Of a stretch of DNA of 64,000 nt, positions 42,386-54,143 are shown in pieces (positions within the stretch are counted from its first letter, which is position 1; every line of letters starts with the position of its first letter). The notes beneath the pieces were generated by a model. It had not been told where the DNA came from and searched no databases. It worked only from the letters and a program-made list of their open reading frames with translations. Made by a program: the position numbers and the translations under genes. Source of the stretch: Balaenoptera acutorostrata (taxonomy: Eukaryota > Chordata > Mammalia > Artiodactyla > Balaenopteridae); contig NC_080067.1 of NCBI RefSeq assembly GCF_949987535.1, forward strand, positions 80,935,985 to 80,999,984, read 5' to 3'.

Positions 42386-43059
42386 GGTGCTCTGGGCCCT
42401 CTTTAGCAGGGAGTGACCAGATGTCAGGCAGCTGGTCTCTAATATGCATTGGGCCATTAAGGCCCATCCCCAGGAAAGGCCCAGGCAGAGGAGCCTGAGC
42501 CAGAGTCAGAAACTACTTTTGAACACAGCTGACATCCCCCTGCCAAGTTTCCATTCTCTTCTCTGGCTTGTTCCTTCCCACAAACTTGTTCTCTTCTCCT
42601 GCTTTCCTTGACAGGATCAAAGGCTAGATCCCATGAAGGCCCCCTTTGCCTTCCTCTGACCCTGCCAGGGTGGGATAGGGGTGGTGAGCATGGAGTGGAG
42701 TAGGACTGGGCTTGTTAGATGCAGCCCCCTGAACTTCTTAGGGCATTTTAGGGAGAAGTTAACAGTAGCTCTACTCTGAGACCAGAAAGTCTCAGCCACC
42801 AAGTTCATCCTTAGAGCTCTTAGATAATGCAGATGCCCAGGTCCCTCCATAGACTAGGGAATCAGAACCTCAGTTGCCTGGTAGAGAAAAGCTCTACCAG
42901 CAATTTGGATGGCCACCAAAGGGGTATGCACAGTCATGGCATAACCAGGGTTTAGCTCAGGTACTGCCTCTCCACAAATCTTCCCTGAACCTCAAGTCCA
43001 GCCAAGCCCCTCTATATGTTCTCACACAACTCTCTCCAAAATATGCATTTACCAGACTA

Positions 43060-43215
43060 TGCTGAAATCATTCATTTACTTATGGACTTTCTCATTAGAC
43101 TTCTAACTCCTCAAGGGCAAGAAATGTAACATTTCATCTTTGTTCCTGCCACCCAGGCCCAGGTCTACACAATGGGTGGCACATAGTGAGTGCTCAGTAA
43201 ATGTTTGATAAACTA
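43060..43215 (+). repeat. L2 3' end
   Basis: TAACTCCTCAAGGGCAAGAAATGT, CATCTTTGTTCCTGCCACCCAGG, GGCACATAGTGAGTGCTCAGTAAATGTTTG. Confidence 0.85.
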
Positions 43216-43385
43216 GTTCAATGCAATATTCATCTCAGTTAACCCCTGCAACATCTCTGAGAAGCGGAAACATCTTCAGAATTCACAGATGAGGACCCTG
43301 AGGCCCAGGAAACTAAGTACACTGCCCCAAATCACAGAGCTGGAATTAGAACCCAGGTTCTCCATGCCAAGAACAGCTTCTTTCC
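43216..43385 (-). repeat. MIR SINE
   Basis: TTCACAGATGAGGACCCTGAGGC, AAATCACAGAGCTGGAATTAGAACCCAGG in minus orientation. Confidence 0.8.
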
Positions 43386-44554
43386 ATTACTCTGTGGCAG
43401 CCTGGTAGTCAACACCTTCCCTCAGAATGGTAATTGACAAGTCTGAAGAGGCAAAGGTTCTGGGTCTGCTGTACCACCTTGGTTGGTACACAAGTGACAA
43501 TACCTTTTACTGGAACTCAAGTACAACATGTTGTCACTTGTAAACAAACATAGTTCACTGTCAACAGAATGTACCTTTTGAGTTAGGAAGCTCTTAACAA
43601 ACAGGTTAGGCTCTGAAAGGCTGTTTGTAAATGTATTTATGAAATCCAAAGTGACAATCTTAACTATACTCCAATAAAAATTAAAAAAAAAAGAACTGGA
43701 CTAAATAGTAAAGCATGAGGTCAGAATAAGTGGTTAACGTGCATATAAATTAAACTTATTTTTATCAATTAAAAAAAAGAAGCACAAAGTGACAACTTAC
43801 CAGCTACTACACAGCTATAGAAAGTTAAGTATCACAAAAGGATTACAATTACTAACAGTGATGGTTTTGTCTCCTCTTGTTTCTTTTCAACCAGTTAAAA
43901 AATGTAGCCTAAGATGTTTGCATTTTGGCTTTCTTTTTTTCATCATAAATAAATTTACAGAAAGTTACTGCTTCGAACCCCTCCCTCCCCCACCACACAC
44001 ACCTAGACTAACAAGCACACAAGGGCAAGACTAAAATGACAGTTGAAAGGTGTAAACGGAGGTGCTTCTCTACGGAACGTAGGTTCATGTGGAGCCAGAC
44101 ACAGCACTGGTCTTCGGTGTAAATGTCTATCTCCTCTCCAGGCACAGGGCCTCATCAGCACCAATCAGACAACATTTCTACGAGGGCTCCATACTTCTGA
44201 AAAGATTGTTCTCTTTAGCCTCTGTAAGATCTCCCTAAACCACAGAGCACGATCTCTGTTCTTAGCTTGGGAAAGAAGTGGGAAGGATGTGACCTTATTG
44301 GTCTATTCTGGGGCCCAGTATGTGGCCCCAAGTATATGGCTACCTGAGTACCTAGAAAATCTGAAATGAGTGGAAGGTTTTGAGGGTAAGATTCTACCCT
44401 TAAAGGAATTTCTTGGGTGGTAGATTGAGGATGCTATGGCAGTGGATAGATGCACAAACCCCTCTCTTTCATTTCAACTCCACCCCTGTCAATAAGCCCA
44501 CTGTCAATAAGCTTTTCCTAAACTCCTGCCCAGCCCAAGAGTCCATAAGAGAAA
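43386..44554. other. KALRN intron sequence
   Basis: Mostly unique. An L1 3'-end-like fragment, CTTAACTATACTCCAATAAAAATT plus poly-A, lies at 43657-43692. Confidence 0.5.
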
Positions 44555-44770
44555 GAAGATGAAAACTGGAGTAAGAGAGATGTGGGTTCAAGTCCCAGCT
44601 TCTCCATTTCCTAGTTTTAAGGAGCTACTTTTAATGATCTTCCTTATCCTTGATTTTCTGATCTATAAAATGGGAATAACATTTTTATACAGTGGAGGGG
44701 AGAGTGCATGTTACATACAACACTCCGTAAACTAGAAGACATTGTATGAAATGTAACTGCCATTTCCATT
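44555..44770 (+). repeat. MIR SINE
   Basis: GTGGGTTCAAGTCCCAGCTTCTCC, TGATCTATAAAATGGGAATAAC in plus orientation, just downstream of the kinase N-lobe exon. Confidence 0.75.
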
Positions 44771-44835
44771 AATTGTGGGCAAGAAATAACCCAAATAGCT
44801 GGGGACCACCTTCGAGAGATGACGCCTATACTTAC

Positions 44836-45036
44836 AGTTCCAAAATCAGGATGTAGGAAGTGGGGGACTCATAGGTGTCATGGAGAGTGATGTATTGGGG
44901 ATGCTGCAGGTGCTGAAGTAGGGCAGCCTCGTGGGCAGCCTGCTCTTTTTTCTTCATTTTTTTGCTAACAAATTTCACAGCAACATCTTTGCGAGTAGCT
45001 TTGTGAATGCACTTCTTTACTATGGAGAACCGGCCT
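44836..45036 (-). CDS. KALRN: KALRN exon: kinase N-lobe
   Basis: A 201-nt exon between acceptor GTTTTCCAG and donor GTAAGT. It carries the glycine-rich loop (GRGRFSIVKKC, the first Gly from the previous exon), the VAVK lysine, KKMKKKEQAAHEAALLQHLQ (alphaC, with a Glu able to pair with the Lys), and SYILILEL up to the hinge. The third base of the first Arg codon begins the exon, and its last Leu codon is split. Confidence 0.96.
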
Positions 45037-48000
45037 CTGGAAAACAAAAGGGAGAAAAGTGTTTTGCCAAGATTCCTCAATCAACTAGGTATCATTTTAT
45101 TCAAGGATATGAGACGTTTTATCCGAAGTGGTTAGAGAGTAACATTTTATTAGGAATCTACTTTTCTGTATTTTTAATTATAATGTTATCATTCAGAAAA
45201 GCCATCTTTCCTTTCTTAGCATTTTAGGGTTCTTTGAGATGCAAAAAACTAAATATTTTTAGTCAATATATTTTTCTGTCATTTTGAACATCAACCACAG
45301 GTTCAGTTTTCTTTGCTGAACAGAGTATATTTCTATAAAATATAACAGTGACAATGTTAAAGAAGGAGGAATTCTGCTTTATGGTAATTTCAAAACATTT
45401 TCTAAAGAGGCAATTTTTTCATTTTATTTTATATTTATGATCCTTCTGTTACAGAAAATTTCCAATATACACAAAAGTAGAGAGAATAGTAGAACAGATC
45501 TTCTGTGCACCCAGCAGCCAGCTTCAACAATTATCAGCATTTTGCCAACCTTTCATCTATTCTTTTCCCACCTCCTGCTCTTTTTTTTCTGGAGTGTTTT
45601 AAGTGCATGTTATTTCTTGCATAAATACTTGGTTTGCATCTCTAGTTGACAAGGACATTTGAAAATATATAACCACCATGCCATTTTTATATCTAACAAA
45701 ATTAACTGTAGCTGAAATAGACAGAATGGTTCCCAGACTCACCTGTAGGCCTATGGAAGGTAGTAAGAGAGGGAGATAGATGGAGAAACTGGTCAGCAAT
45801 GGAAGCAGAGAGAGGGAGGGTCAAAGAGGTGACAAGGCAGCATCATCCAAAGCCTGTTCATGAGGTGCCCTAACCCAAGAGCAGAGGAATGAGCAGTCCA
45901 AAGGGCAGTCCACTCCTCTAGCAGAAACGAATGCATCAGACACCATGGCCACTACTAAGATTGTCCAACAGACTCCTTGACCTGGCTCTGTGTTCACCAA
46001 GCAACTTCCTGATAATAATAATTTTTTTTTTAACTATAGATTTTCCCCAAAGAAGAGAAAGCCCTAATTAATAAAGCAAGTATTAGACAAATATTAATCA
46101 AATGCCTATTACATGTCAGACATCATTCTTGGCATAGTGAACAAGTATTTGGTCAGACTGGCAGTTCTGTTTTACATCATCCATTAATAAACTGCCATTC
46201 TGGGTTTTAACAGCACCTTCTCTTGTTTGTTTATTATAGGTCACCTCCTTCCAGAGGACTTTGGATGCAGGAAAACAATTGATTGCTGAGGAGAGATCTC
46301 CTGAATTAGTGGTTATGTCAAGGTACTGCTACCTTAATTTTTAAAATATATTTTGTGTGTATCAAAGTTATGCATCCCCATGGTTTAAAAAGTCAATTAG
46401 CTTTAACAAAGTTTCCTATTAAAAACAATAGTGTCTCATCCTCCACCTGTCCCCATTTTTCTTCCTCTAGAGGCAGTTTAATATATCACTTCAGTATATT
46501 TTGCTGATTATTTAGGTATTTACTTCTATGACTCTAAATATAGTATGTCTTGTATGGCTATTTCTTGATTTTTCAGTTTTAGTTATTATCTGTTGACATC
46601 CCACTATAGAAGATGAGATTTTAGTCTCTTTCCTTCCTTTGTCCCCATCACATAACCACTTTTCCCATCCCCTGTCCCCCCAAGAGAATTATATTGTAAT
46701 CAATATTCAGTGTTTCCATTATTGCAACTATGTCAGTGTTGGTCACAGTTAAACCTCTAGTAAACTAGGACTATTTTTCCTTTTTGTGGTAAAATGCATT
46801 CTTCAATCTTTTCTGAAAAAGAGTGCATGGGAAATAAGTTGTTTGAGATTTGCATATCTAAAACATGCTTATTCTACATTTATACTTGATTGTTAGTTTT
46901 GCTGGGTATAATTCTAGGTTGAAAAAAAATTTTGAGGAATTATTCTATTGCCTTCTAACTTCTAGTGTGATTGATGATGTTAACTGTTAATGTTCAAAGC
47001 ATTATTATTCCTAATCCTTTGCATATGATTCTTATAAAAATATTTAGGTCTCTCCTCACTGAGATTTCTCCCACATTCTTTGGCTCAAATGGACACTTTC
47101 TATAGTTCCGCTGGCCAGAAATATGGGATTCTGTCAAGAGTTTTAGCCTCTGGCATCCTCATACACTTCCACATGAATGCCCTTGTGGGTAAAAGAGTAA
47201 GAGAAAGAAGAAAGGGGAAAAAATAGGAATCTCCCTGCTCTCTTCCTGTCTTTTGGCCATAAAGATGGATTTCTCTTGGAGATTTTACTCTCTGTGCATG
47301 CTGCACAGTTCACTGATTTAGCCCACCCTTGGGTTAAAGCTAAGAGATCAGGAGAAAAACAAAAAACCAAAAACCCCTCAAAACAAAAAAACCCAGAAAA
47401 CTCACTGCCACTGCCCTTGTCTTTTTTCAGGTGTTAACTTCCCTCCCCAATCTCTCTGTTACTTACTTTTCAGAATGCTCAGATAGTTGCTATCTGTATT
47501 TCATCCACGGATTCTAGTTGTAGCTAGTGGGAGAGAAAGGCTACAATGGGCTTACTCCATCTTGGCCAGCATCAGAGGTTGGCCCATTTTAAAAGCTGGG
47601 GACTAAAACGCTGTTTGGAAGCTCTGTGTGTGTGGGTGGAGCCTGTCAACTTGGCCTTCACTGTAGGGTGATCTGAACCGACTGTTTTGTCAGGGGAAAC
47701 TCCAAAGTCAGTATCTTTAAGTTTTTCCTCTTGAGCTGGTCAGATTCCCCAAAGACCCTCCTACTTTCTGCCTGGAAGGTGAAGCCCTGGCTGTCCACCT
47801 CTGGAGGCCTGGTGGGTAGGAGAGCAGGGGTCCTCAGAATCTAGCATTTATATACTCTCACAGTGGCCCTGTTTGGAGTATGGTTCCATTGCCCTCAGTT
47901 GGGCGGGTGTCCCTGAGAACAGAGGCACTCTGTTTCACCCTTTCCAGGGGATAAATCTCCAGTCTTTTCCTTGATTGGGAAGGACAATCACACAGCTACC

Positions 48001-49139
48001 TGAAGCTGGGGAGGAGGTCTGGAGTCACAACTTCTTCTCACACAAGGTTCAGACAACCCTTCCAATTTTAGCATCTTCTTTACACATATTTCCAGAGGTA
48101 CTGGATGCTGCCAGCCCCTGAGCCTTCCGGGAATTCTGCTGCAAAAGTTACACTGGCTCTCACTTGACCCCACAACTGACTTGGACTGAGTTTCTCAGGT
48201 CTCTCAGTCATTTGTCACTTTCACCTCTTTTTCTGCTTCTAATACTTGCTATCTCTTCTTCCAATGTCCTCATCTTTACGTGCCTGCTTAAAAAAAAATC
48301 CTTTACTGTAGAGTCAGTGAAGTCTCAGGAGGGAATGAAAATGGATGCCTGTGTCCAACCTGCCATCCTTATCTGGAGGCCTGGTACTGCTACCTTTTTG
48401 GATCCTGTACAGGTAACCAGGTAGCATTTCCAAGGGATAAGTCTTTGGCTTCTTTAAGCTGCAACGGTGCCTATATAGTTTATTTCTGGTTAAGTATGCC
48501 ATGCTCAAGTGCTCTTTGCTTCTATGGATGGGCTATAGGAGTGAAGCTATTTCTTTTTTGTTTTTTGTAATACTTAATTACTGGAGAGCTATTTTTAACA
48601 AGATAGTCATATAGATCTAGAATTTTAGGTTTAAGTGTGATGGAGAAAGCTGACTCACTTACATGTCCCTGGCACAGATATCTTTTATGTATCTCATGTA
48701 AGTATCTATATGTTTTATTTCCATTCTGTTAATATATAGCATTTTAAAGGATTTTCTAAAAATATGAAGACTATACTTGGGAGAGAGGGAAAGCTTCAGG
48801 TTATTGGAGATGAAATTTTAAAACAAAAACATCAATTGCTTTGAACAGATCAGAAAATTGATTTCCCCTTAAGAAATATCAAAACGTCCATCTCTTCTAG
48901 GTAAAACATGCCTTAGCCTATGGCTATCAACAGCAAATACATGCCTTGGGGAGGAATTAACTGGTACATCCAGGTGGTGGAACCAATTTCATTTAGAACC
49001 AGATGGGGATTTGATTTGCTTATTATTGGGGTCATATGTAGCTTCACAAACTTTAATATCATGGAGCAAACTAGATTTCAACTACTAGAACTTATTTTTG
49101 ACAAAAATTGCTATGATGAGAAACAACATATATTAGTAA
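45037..49139. other. KALRN intron, first 4.1 kb from the right-hand exon boundary
   Basis: Old LINE-like stretches are likely at 45440-45720 (ATACACAAAAGTAGAGAGAATAG, CAACAATTATCAGCATTTTGCCAA) and about 46350-47560 (TTTTGCTGGGTATAATTCTAGGTTG; TACTCCATCTTGGCC). They are too diverged to assign firmly. No coding exon is recognised. Confidence 0.4.
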
Positions 49140-49320
49140 AACAAGCACAGGCTTAAAGTCAGGTAGCCCAGGGTTTGAATCCTGGTTCTACACGTACTAG
49201 TTGTGGGATCTTGAGAAAGTTACTTAACCTCCTGAACCTGAGTTTCCTTTACTGGAAATCTACTCATACACTACCTCATGGTGTTGTAAGGATTAGCTTA
49301 AATAACTTTTGTGTACTATC
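49140..49320 (+). repeat. MIR SINE
   Basis: CAGGCTTAAAGTCAGGTAGCCCAGGGTTTGAATCCTGG, TTGAGAAAGTTACTTAACCTC, GGTGTTGTAAGGATTA. Confidence 0.85.
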
Positions 49321-49358
49321 TGCATGGTATCCAGAATACTGCATTACTCGACAAGCTT

Positions 49359-49400
49359 CATCATCACCATCATCATCATCATCATCACCATCATCGCCAT
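49359..49400. repeat. (CAT/ATC)n trinucleotide repeat
   Basis: About 14 CAT-type units with CAC interruptions. One frame reads poly-His, but this is intron. Confidence 0.95.
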
Positions 49401-49865
49401 GTAAATTTCCACTGGCTTTTTTTTTTTTCTGTTTGGCTACACAAAGAAGATAGGAAAGTAGAGCTAAAGCTGGTTTTTGATGAGAGGAGCTGTAACAAAA
49501 GGCAGGGAATTACATTGTTACTCCTGCCTAAGAAATGGGACTAATGAACATTTTTGCTCTCTCCACAACCTCTGTCACAACCATGTAGGAAATTTTACCC
49601 TTCATTGAGAGACGTCAATCAGAGATGGAGAGGATGCTAATGGCCCGTTGCTAGCGAGTGCTCTTTTATTTACACATCACAGGAGGGTGGGTGACTTGTA
49701 AGATCTACCCACATTCTCTCACCTAGACCTCCTGGAGACCAATACATCACAGGCATGTAAAACCTTCCCATCAACGATTTTGTGAGACAGGTGATACATT
49801 ATTTTTCACTATTCTGTTAAAAGTCACATTTCTATCCTTTTCATTTTTGAGGACACATTTTTCTA

Positions 49866-49868
<3 letters not shown>

Positions 49869-49896
<28 letters not shown>
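49869..49896. repeat. (GA)n microsatellite
   Basis: An uninterrupted run of 14 GA units immediately before an old L1 fragment. Confidence 0.97.
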
Positions 49897-49900
<4 letters not shown>

Positions 49901-49902
49901 TA

Positions 49903-50185
49903 CCCAACAATTAGTGCTTATGTATTCTTCTCAAGAACACATGGAACTTCTTATGAAAATTGACCATATACTACTCATAAAGCAAGTCCCAACAAAAATC
50001 AAGGAATCAGTATCATATAGACCAAATTCTCCAACCATAAAGCAATTAAATTAGAAATCAGTAGTAAGAAGACAATTTTTAAAAATCTCATACATTTGGA
50101 AATTTTAAAACAGTTCTACCGTTGGGTCAAAGAAAAGAATCATAGTTGAAGGAAAAATACCTAGAACTGAATTATGAAAATGCCA
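49903..50185 (+). mobile_element. Old L1 ORF2 fragment (plus arm of an inverted pair)
   Basis: ATTCTTCTCAAGAACACATGGAAC through ATTAGAAATCAG and GGGTCAAAGAAAAGAATCA is degraded L1 ORF2 sequence. It matches, inverted, 62525-62820 at roughly 85% by eye. Confidence 0.75.
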
Positions 50186-50449
50186 CATATCAGAACTCAG
50201 GATTTAGCTAAAATTGTACTTTGAAGAAAAGACTGAGCCTTAAATTCTTATATTAGAAGAGTAGAAAGGCTGAGAACTTCAGTGTAAGCAGTTAGAAAAA
50301 GAACCATAGAAAATACACATAAATATGCTAGTTTTTTCTTAGTATAGAGAAAATGCACTTAGTGAAAGAAACACAAAACAAGAAGTCGTCATTATCATGT
50401 GATGTTTTTAAGTGTTCATGAATAAAGGAACAGGAAACTGGGTTATTAC

Positions 50450-50528
50450 CTTCCAATTTCATTCAGCTCCGTATAAGCTGAATCGAAATTTTCCTTCCAA
50501 GAAATGGGGGCACCGTCGGCAGCAGCAT
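50450..50528 (-). CDS. KALRN: KALRN exon: linker between FnIII and kinase
   Basis: A 79-nt exon between acceptor TCTTCCAAAG and donor GTAATAA. In phase it reads D-AAADGAPISWKENF-DSAYTELNEIG-R, leading into the kinase glycine loop. It was found by needing a phase-1 to phase-2 exon between its neighbours and is too short to stand out as an open frame. One arm of an inverted L1 pair starts about 265 bp downstream of its donor. Confidence 0.94.
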
Positions 50529-51093
50529 CTTTGGAAGAGAAAGAATCCATTCATAGTATTGAGAAAGCCGTATAAGAGTAACGAAAAGGTTAACAGAAAA
50601 GCTCCAGCATCACCCCCGAAGCAATTCTCATGACTAAATATGGAATCTTAACTCAGTGGGAAAATGCCACAATTCCCTGAAATGTTATCTTAAAAAAATA
50701 TTATCCAAGGGGAAACTGACATGACAGAGTCAGACTCCCTGTACCATCTCCATAAACCAAGGGAAAACTCCGAACAATCAGAAATGTAACTTCTGGGTGT
50801 TGTCAAATAGAAATCTGCTAGAAAAAATTAAAAGGGAGAAAGAAAAACACTTTGAAAGGCCTAGAAAAGCCAGTGAGAATCAGGGCTGTACGGAGGTTGC
50901 AGCAGAGAGGAAAGGGGAAGAGTTATACGGCCAAGGAGAAAAGGAAAGGAACGTGCTCAAAACATTCTAAAAACTGCTTTCTCACCCCTTTGTTCTCAGC
51001 ATTAATGAGCTTATCTGGTGTACTGAGTGATTTAGCCTAACCCAAAATCTTCGATGGTATTACCTTGTATGATGCATTAATTCCCTGGCAATG

Positions 51094-51141
<48 letters not shown>

Positions 51142-52333
51142 GCACGCACACCAATATCTATCTGTCTTGACTGCTGGGGAGCAAGGCTCACAAAAAGAAG
51201 CAAAACAGAAGCAGCAGTCATCCCTGGGCAGGATTTAGGCAGTGGCCTGGGAGCAGAGTAGTCAAGGCTGCAGCATGTCTCTTTTGACCCCGGTCACCTC
51301 AGGCTGCCCAGAGCACAGCCGGGCTGAGCCTGGACATGGCTTAGCCATATTGAGTTCTCAGGAAATAGAGAACCGGGGCCAAGGTTTCCCAGTGAGTCAC
51401 AGGCCCCTGGGAGCAGAGCTGAGCCCGGCTGGCAGTGGGGAGAGGCCTGGGGAGCATTTCCGGAGCTAACCACGGGGGCGGGGCTGCAGCCCGGGGCCCT
51501 AGAGGGTCCACAGCTCCTCTTGAGACTCCAGGATGCCCTTAACCCAAAGACGCACGTTCACTGTCTTTTAACCACAGTGACCTCCTCTCCCTGCCCCAAC
51601 ATACGCAGTCCACTGCCCTGCACTGCCCAAAACCTTGCTATTTGGAGATGTCTTCAGGTTAACAAGTTTCGTCTTACCAAATGTCCCAGGGACCAAGGTG
51701 GCTTGATGAGATAATGAATAGGGGGGCAAAATAAGAACCACGTTTGCAAAACACTCATGTGCAGCTAGTTAAATGCGTATCTTATTCAACACATCTACGT
51801 AAAAACATATCCATGTTGAAACAAGACATTCTGGGAGGGTTGGGGGTGGAGAAAGTACTGAATACTCATTTTGACTCAAATCCTTCAGGCAGGTTGCTTT
51901 CCTCTCCCAGTTTTAAATTGGTGAGTGGGGCTGAGGTACACTTAGGCCGGCAGGGGTTCCCAGGGAAGAGGTGGCTCGGTGTTCCCGTCTCAGAAGAGGG
52001 TCGGTAGCATCCATGTGACTCACGGCCCCTGCCTGCCCCTCTTGGTTCCTGGAGACACACACAGGTGCCCGGGAACCTGGCAGGCCCAGGGTAGACATGG
52101 GTGGCAGCTCTAACTTGAGCCCTGTACTTTACGGAAACACTCTTCGTGAGGCCTCTGAAATGCTACTTGGCAGAAGCCGACAAGCAAATCCAGGTCACCT
52201 CTAGCTCAGTGGCCTATTGACACTGCCAGTGGGCAGTGACATGCCAGTGGGCAGCCAGTGCCAGTGAGTATGTGACAGTCGGCCAGGTGTCTTGTCTCTG
52301 TCGCCTGGGGTACTGGGCATGGCTGGGACTCAC
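50529..52333. other. KALRN intron between linker and FnIII exons
   Basis: Contains a (CA)n array at 51098-51140 and a locally GC-rich stretch at about 51230-51520 with a GC box GGGGGCGGGGC at 51474-51484. No exon is recognised. Confidence 0.6.
51098..51140. repeat. (CA)n microsatellite, about 21 units
   Basis: An uninterrupted ACAC run of 43 bp. Confidence 0.98.
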
Positions 52334-52498
52334 CGTATTCTGGAAGTCGCACGAACTCTGAGGGCTCGCTGGGAAGGCTGATCCCCCAGGGGTTACTGGC
52401 ACTGACTCTGAACTGATAAGGACTCCCAGGACTGAGGTCCTCAATGACAAGGTAAGTGTCCAAGGTCGACGCTACCGACTGCTGCCAGGCCTGGGAAC
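52334..52498 (-). CDS. KALRN: KALRN exon: FnIII domain, second half
   Basis: A 165-nt exon between acceptor GTGCCCTAG and donor GTGAGT. It reads SQAWQQSVASTLDTYLVIED, LSPGSPYQFRVSASNPWG and ISLPSEPSEFVRLPEY. The L-x-P-G-x-x-Y-x-F-R-V-x-A-x-N signature is the F-strand to G-strand part of a fibronectin type III fold. Frames extending past 52334 are intron. Confidence 0.96.
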
Positions 52499-52929
52499 CT
52501 AGGGCACAATTTCCGAGGAGAAGGAAAGAGGTAAGGCCAGAGGCACATTGTTTCAAAGACCTTCAGCAAACAAAGAAAGGAAAAGTGACACATTCCATTC
52601 AAGGGACAGTTGTGGTCACTGCCTCGGGCCTTGAGAGCCTGTGGGCTAGCTGTGGCAGGTTTGGGTTCAATTTCCTAAAAGACTGAACACGTCCTGAGAG
52701 CGGTGCAAGCAGCTGGCCTGTGGAGTCTGTTCATTTCCAAATGGGCACATGGGAGAGTGAAAAGACATAGAGCATGCATAATTTACAGAAGCACACACGG
52801 CACATTTTTAATAAGGCCAGAAAAGTATATTGTAAATTAATAACAAAGTGAGAGAAAATATGCATTTGGAAATTGAAACAGAAAGGAAATGAACATGTAT
52901 GGAGCATTAGGTACATGTAAAATACTGCG

Positions 52930-53075
52930 GAAGGAGTCTAGCCATTAATTCTCTCATTTAACCTTCTCACTTAAATCCTCAGAAATCCTATGAGGTTGGG
53001 AGCGTTAATCTCACTTTACAGATAAAGAAACCAAGGCTCAGAATGATTAAACAACTTTCCCGAGAGAACTTAGTT
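52930..53075 (-). repeat. MIR SINE
   Basis: TCTCTCATTTAACCTTC, AAATCCTATGAGGTTGG, TTTACAGATAAAGAAACCAAGGC in minus orientation. Confidence 0.8.
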
Positions 53076-53149
53076 CATCTTATGAACTATGACCTGAATA
53101 ATGCTAAGGGAAATACAGGCTTGGGGAGATATGTCTCTCAGCTCAGCAT

Positions 53150-53275
53150 CGATCGATACCTTTGCGCTGTGTTGAGAGACACAGTGAACAGCTAAAGAAA
53201 GAGGCAAACATAAATAGCTTTATAACTGCAGAGGGCCTGTTTAAGAGAAGAAAGAAGGGTTAAAATAAGAAGAGT
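53150..53275. repeat. Local duplication, copy 1
   Basis: CCTTTGCGCTGTGTTGAGAGACAC ... AAATAGCTTTATAACTGCAGAGGGCC ... TTAAGAGAAGA is repeated at 53868-53993 with moderate divergence. Confidence 0.7.
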
Positions 53276-53609
53276 AACAGAGAGTAAAACAGAGGATTCT
53301 GGTTCCAGGTGCAAACAGTTGCTTTCAATTCAGGTGTGTGACTCATCACACGGTTCAGAGAGGTGTTATTAACAATTAGAGCTACCTGGCAGCTTCTCAT
53401 TTCAACTAATTCTTCTTGATAATAGTTGCTTCTAACTGCTAAGGAAATGTATGCACTCTTAGCATGTAAATGTAACAAATTTAAAAACTGAACAATTTGA
53501 AAAGTCATCATATATATATAGTGGTCTCTAAAGTTTGTCTGGGGGTAAAGTTGGCAGGTGGAGGTGGGGTAGAGCTCTGCTTTTGCCACCCTAGTTACTT
53601 CTCTGGGAG

Positions 53610-53810
53610 AAAGATCACAGATTAGCAAACTAGAGACCTGGGTTCTCGTGCCAGCTCTCCCTCTTATGAACCCCAGCCTCGTGTTTCTTAACTTTCTTTA
53701 AGCTTTAGCCTCCTCATCTGTAAAATGGGCCCGATGGTCCCTGTCTGGGTGATCGGGCTGGTTAAGTAGAGAAGTGCACGTGAAGGTACTTTGCAACCTG
53801 CCATGAGTCA
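53610..53810 (+). repeat. MIR SINE
   Basis: CTAGAGACCTGGGTTCTCGTGCCAGCTC, CCTCATCTGTAAAATGGGCCC, GAAGGTACTTTGCAAC. Confidence 0.75.
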
Positions 53811-53867
53811 TTATCATTCTGGCAAAAAACCCTGCTCGGTGTTTGAGATCAAAGGTGGCTGTAGCCC

Positions 53868-53993
53868 GGCACTGAGGCCTTTGTGCTGAGTTGGGAGACA
53901 CGAGAAGGAATAGCTGATGAAAGGCATAGAGGCAAATAGTTTTATGACTCTGAAGGCCCTCCTTAAGAGAAAGAGAAGATAGAAACAGAAGAG
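53868..53993. repeat. Local duplication, copy 2
   Basis: CCTTTGTGCTGAGTTGGGAGACAC ... AAATAGTTTTATGACTCTGAAGGCCC ... TTAAGAGAAAGAG is the second copy. It ends only ~20 bp from the donor of the first FnIII exon. Confidence 0.7.
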
Positions 53994-54011
53994 CAGGGGG
54001 AGACGGCGCAC

Positions 54012-54143
54012 CTTCCTCTCTGTACTCCACAGTGTAACCAGAAATAGTGCAGTTTCCCGTGCTGGATGGGGGCAGCCAGCGGAGAATCACGGAGGTGCAG
54101 CTTCTCTCCTGGGCAATGGGGCGGTTAGGGGCCGCTGGAACAC
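54012..54143 (-). CDS. KALRN: KALRN exon: FnIII domain, first half
   Basis: A 132-nt exon between acceptor CCCGTAG and donor GTGCGCC. It reads VPAAPNRPIAQERSCTSVIL, RWLPPSSTGNCTISGYTVEY and REE. It has the typical FnIII A-C strand pattern (P-x-x-P, L-R-W-x-P-P, Y-x-V-E-Y). The exon ends in a split Gly codon that is completed by the next exon. Confidence 0.96.

Larger units (their letters stand above)
52499..54011. other. KALRN intron inside the FnIII domain
   Basis: Holds two MIRs (52930-53075 and 53610-53810) and two related ~125-bp blocks at 53150-53275 and 53868-53993. Confidence 0.6.

Noticed and set aside
49311..49544. Open frame with a run of twelve histidines
   Set aside because: It is the (CAT)n repeat read in one frame inside a KALRN intron, antisense to the gene; there is no other coding evidence.
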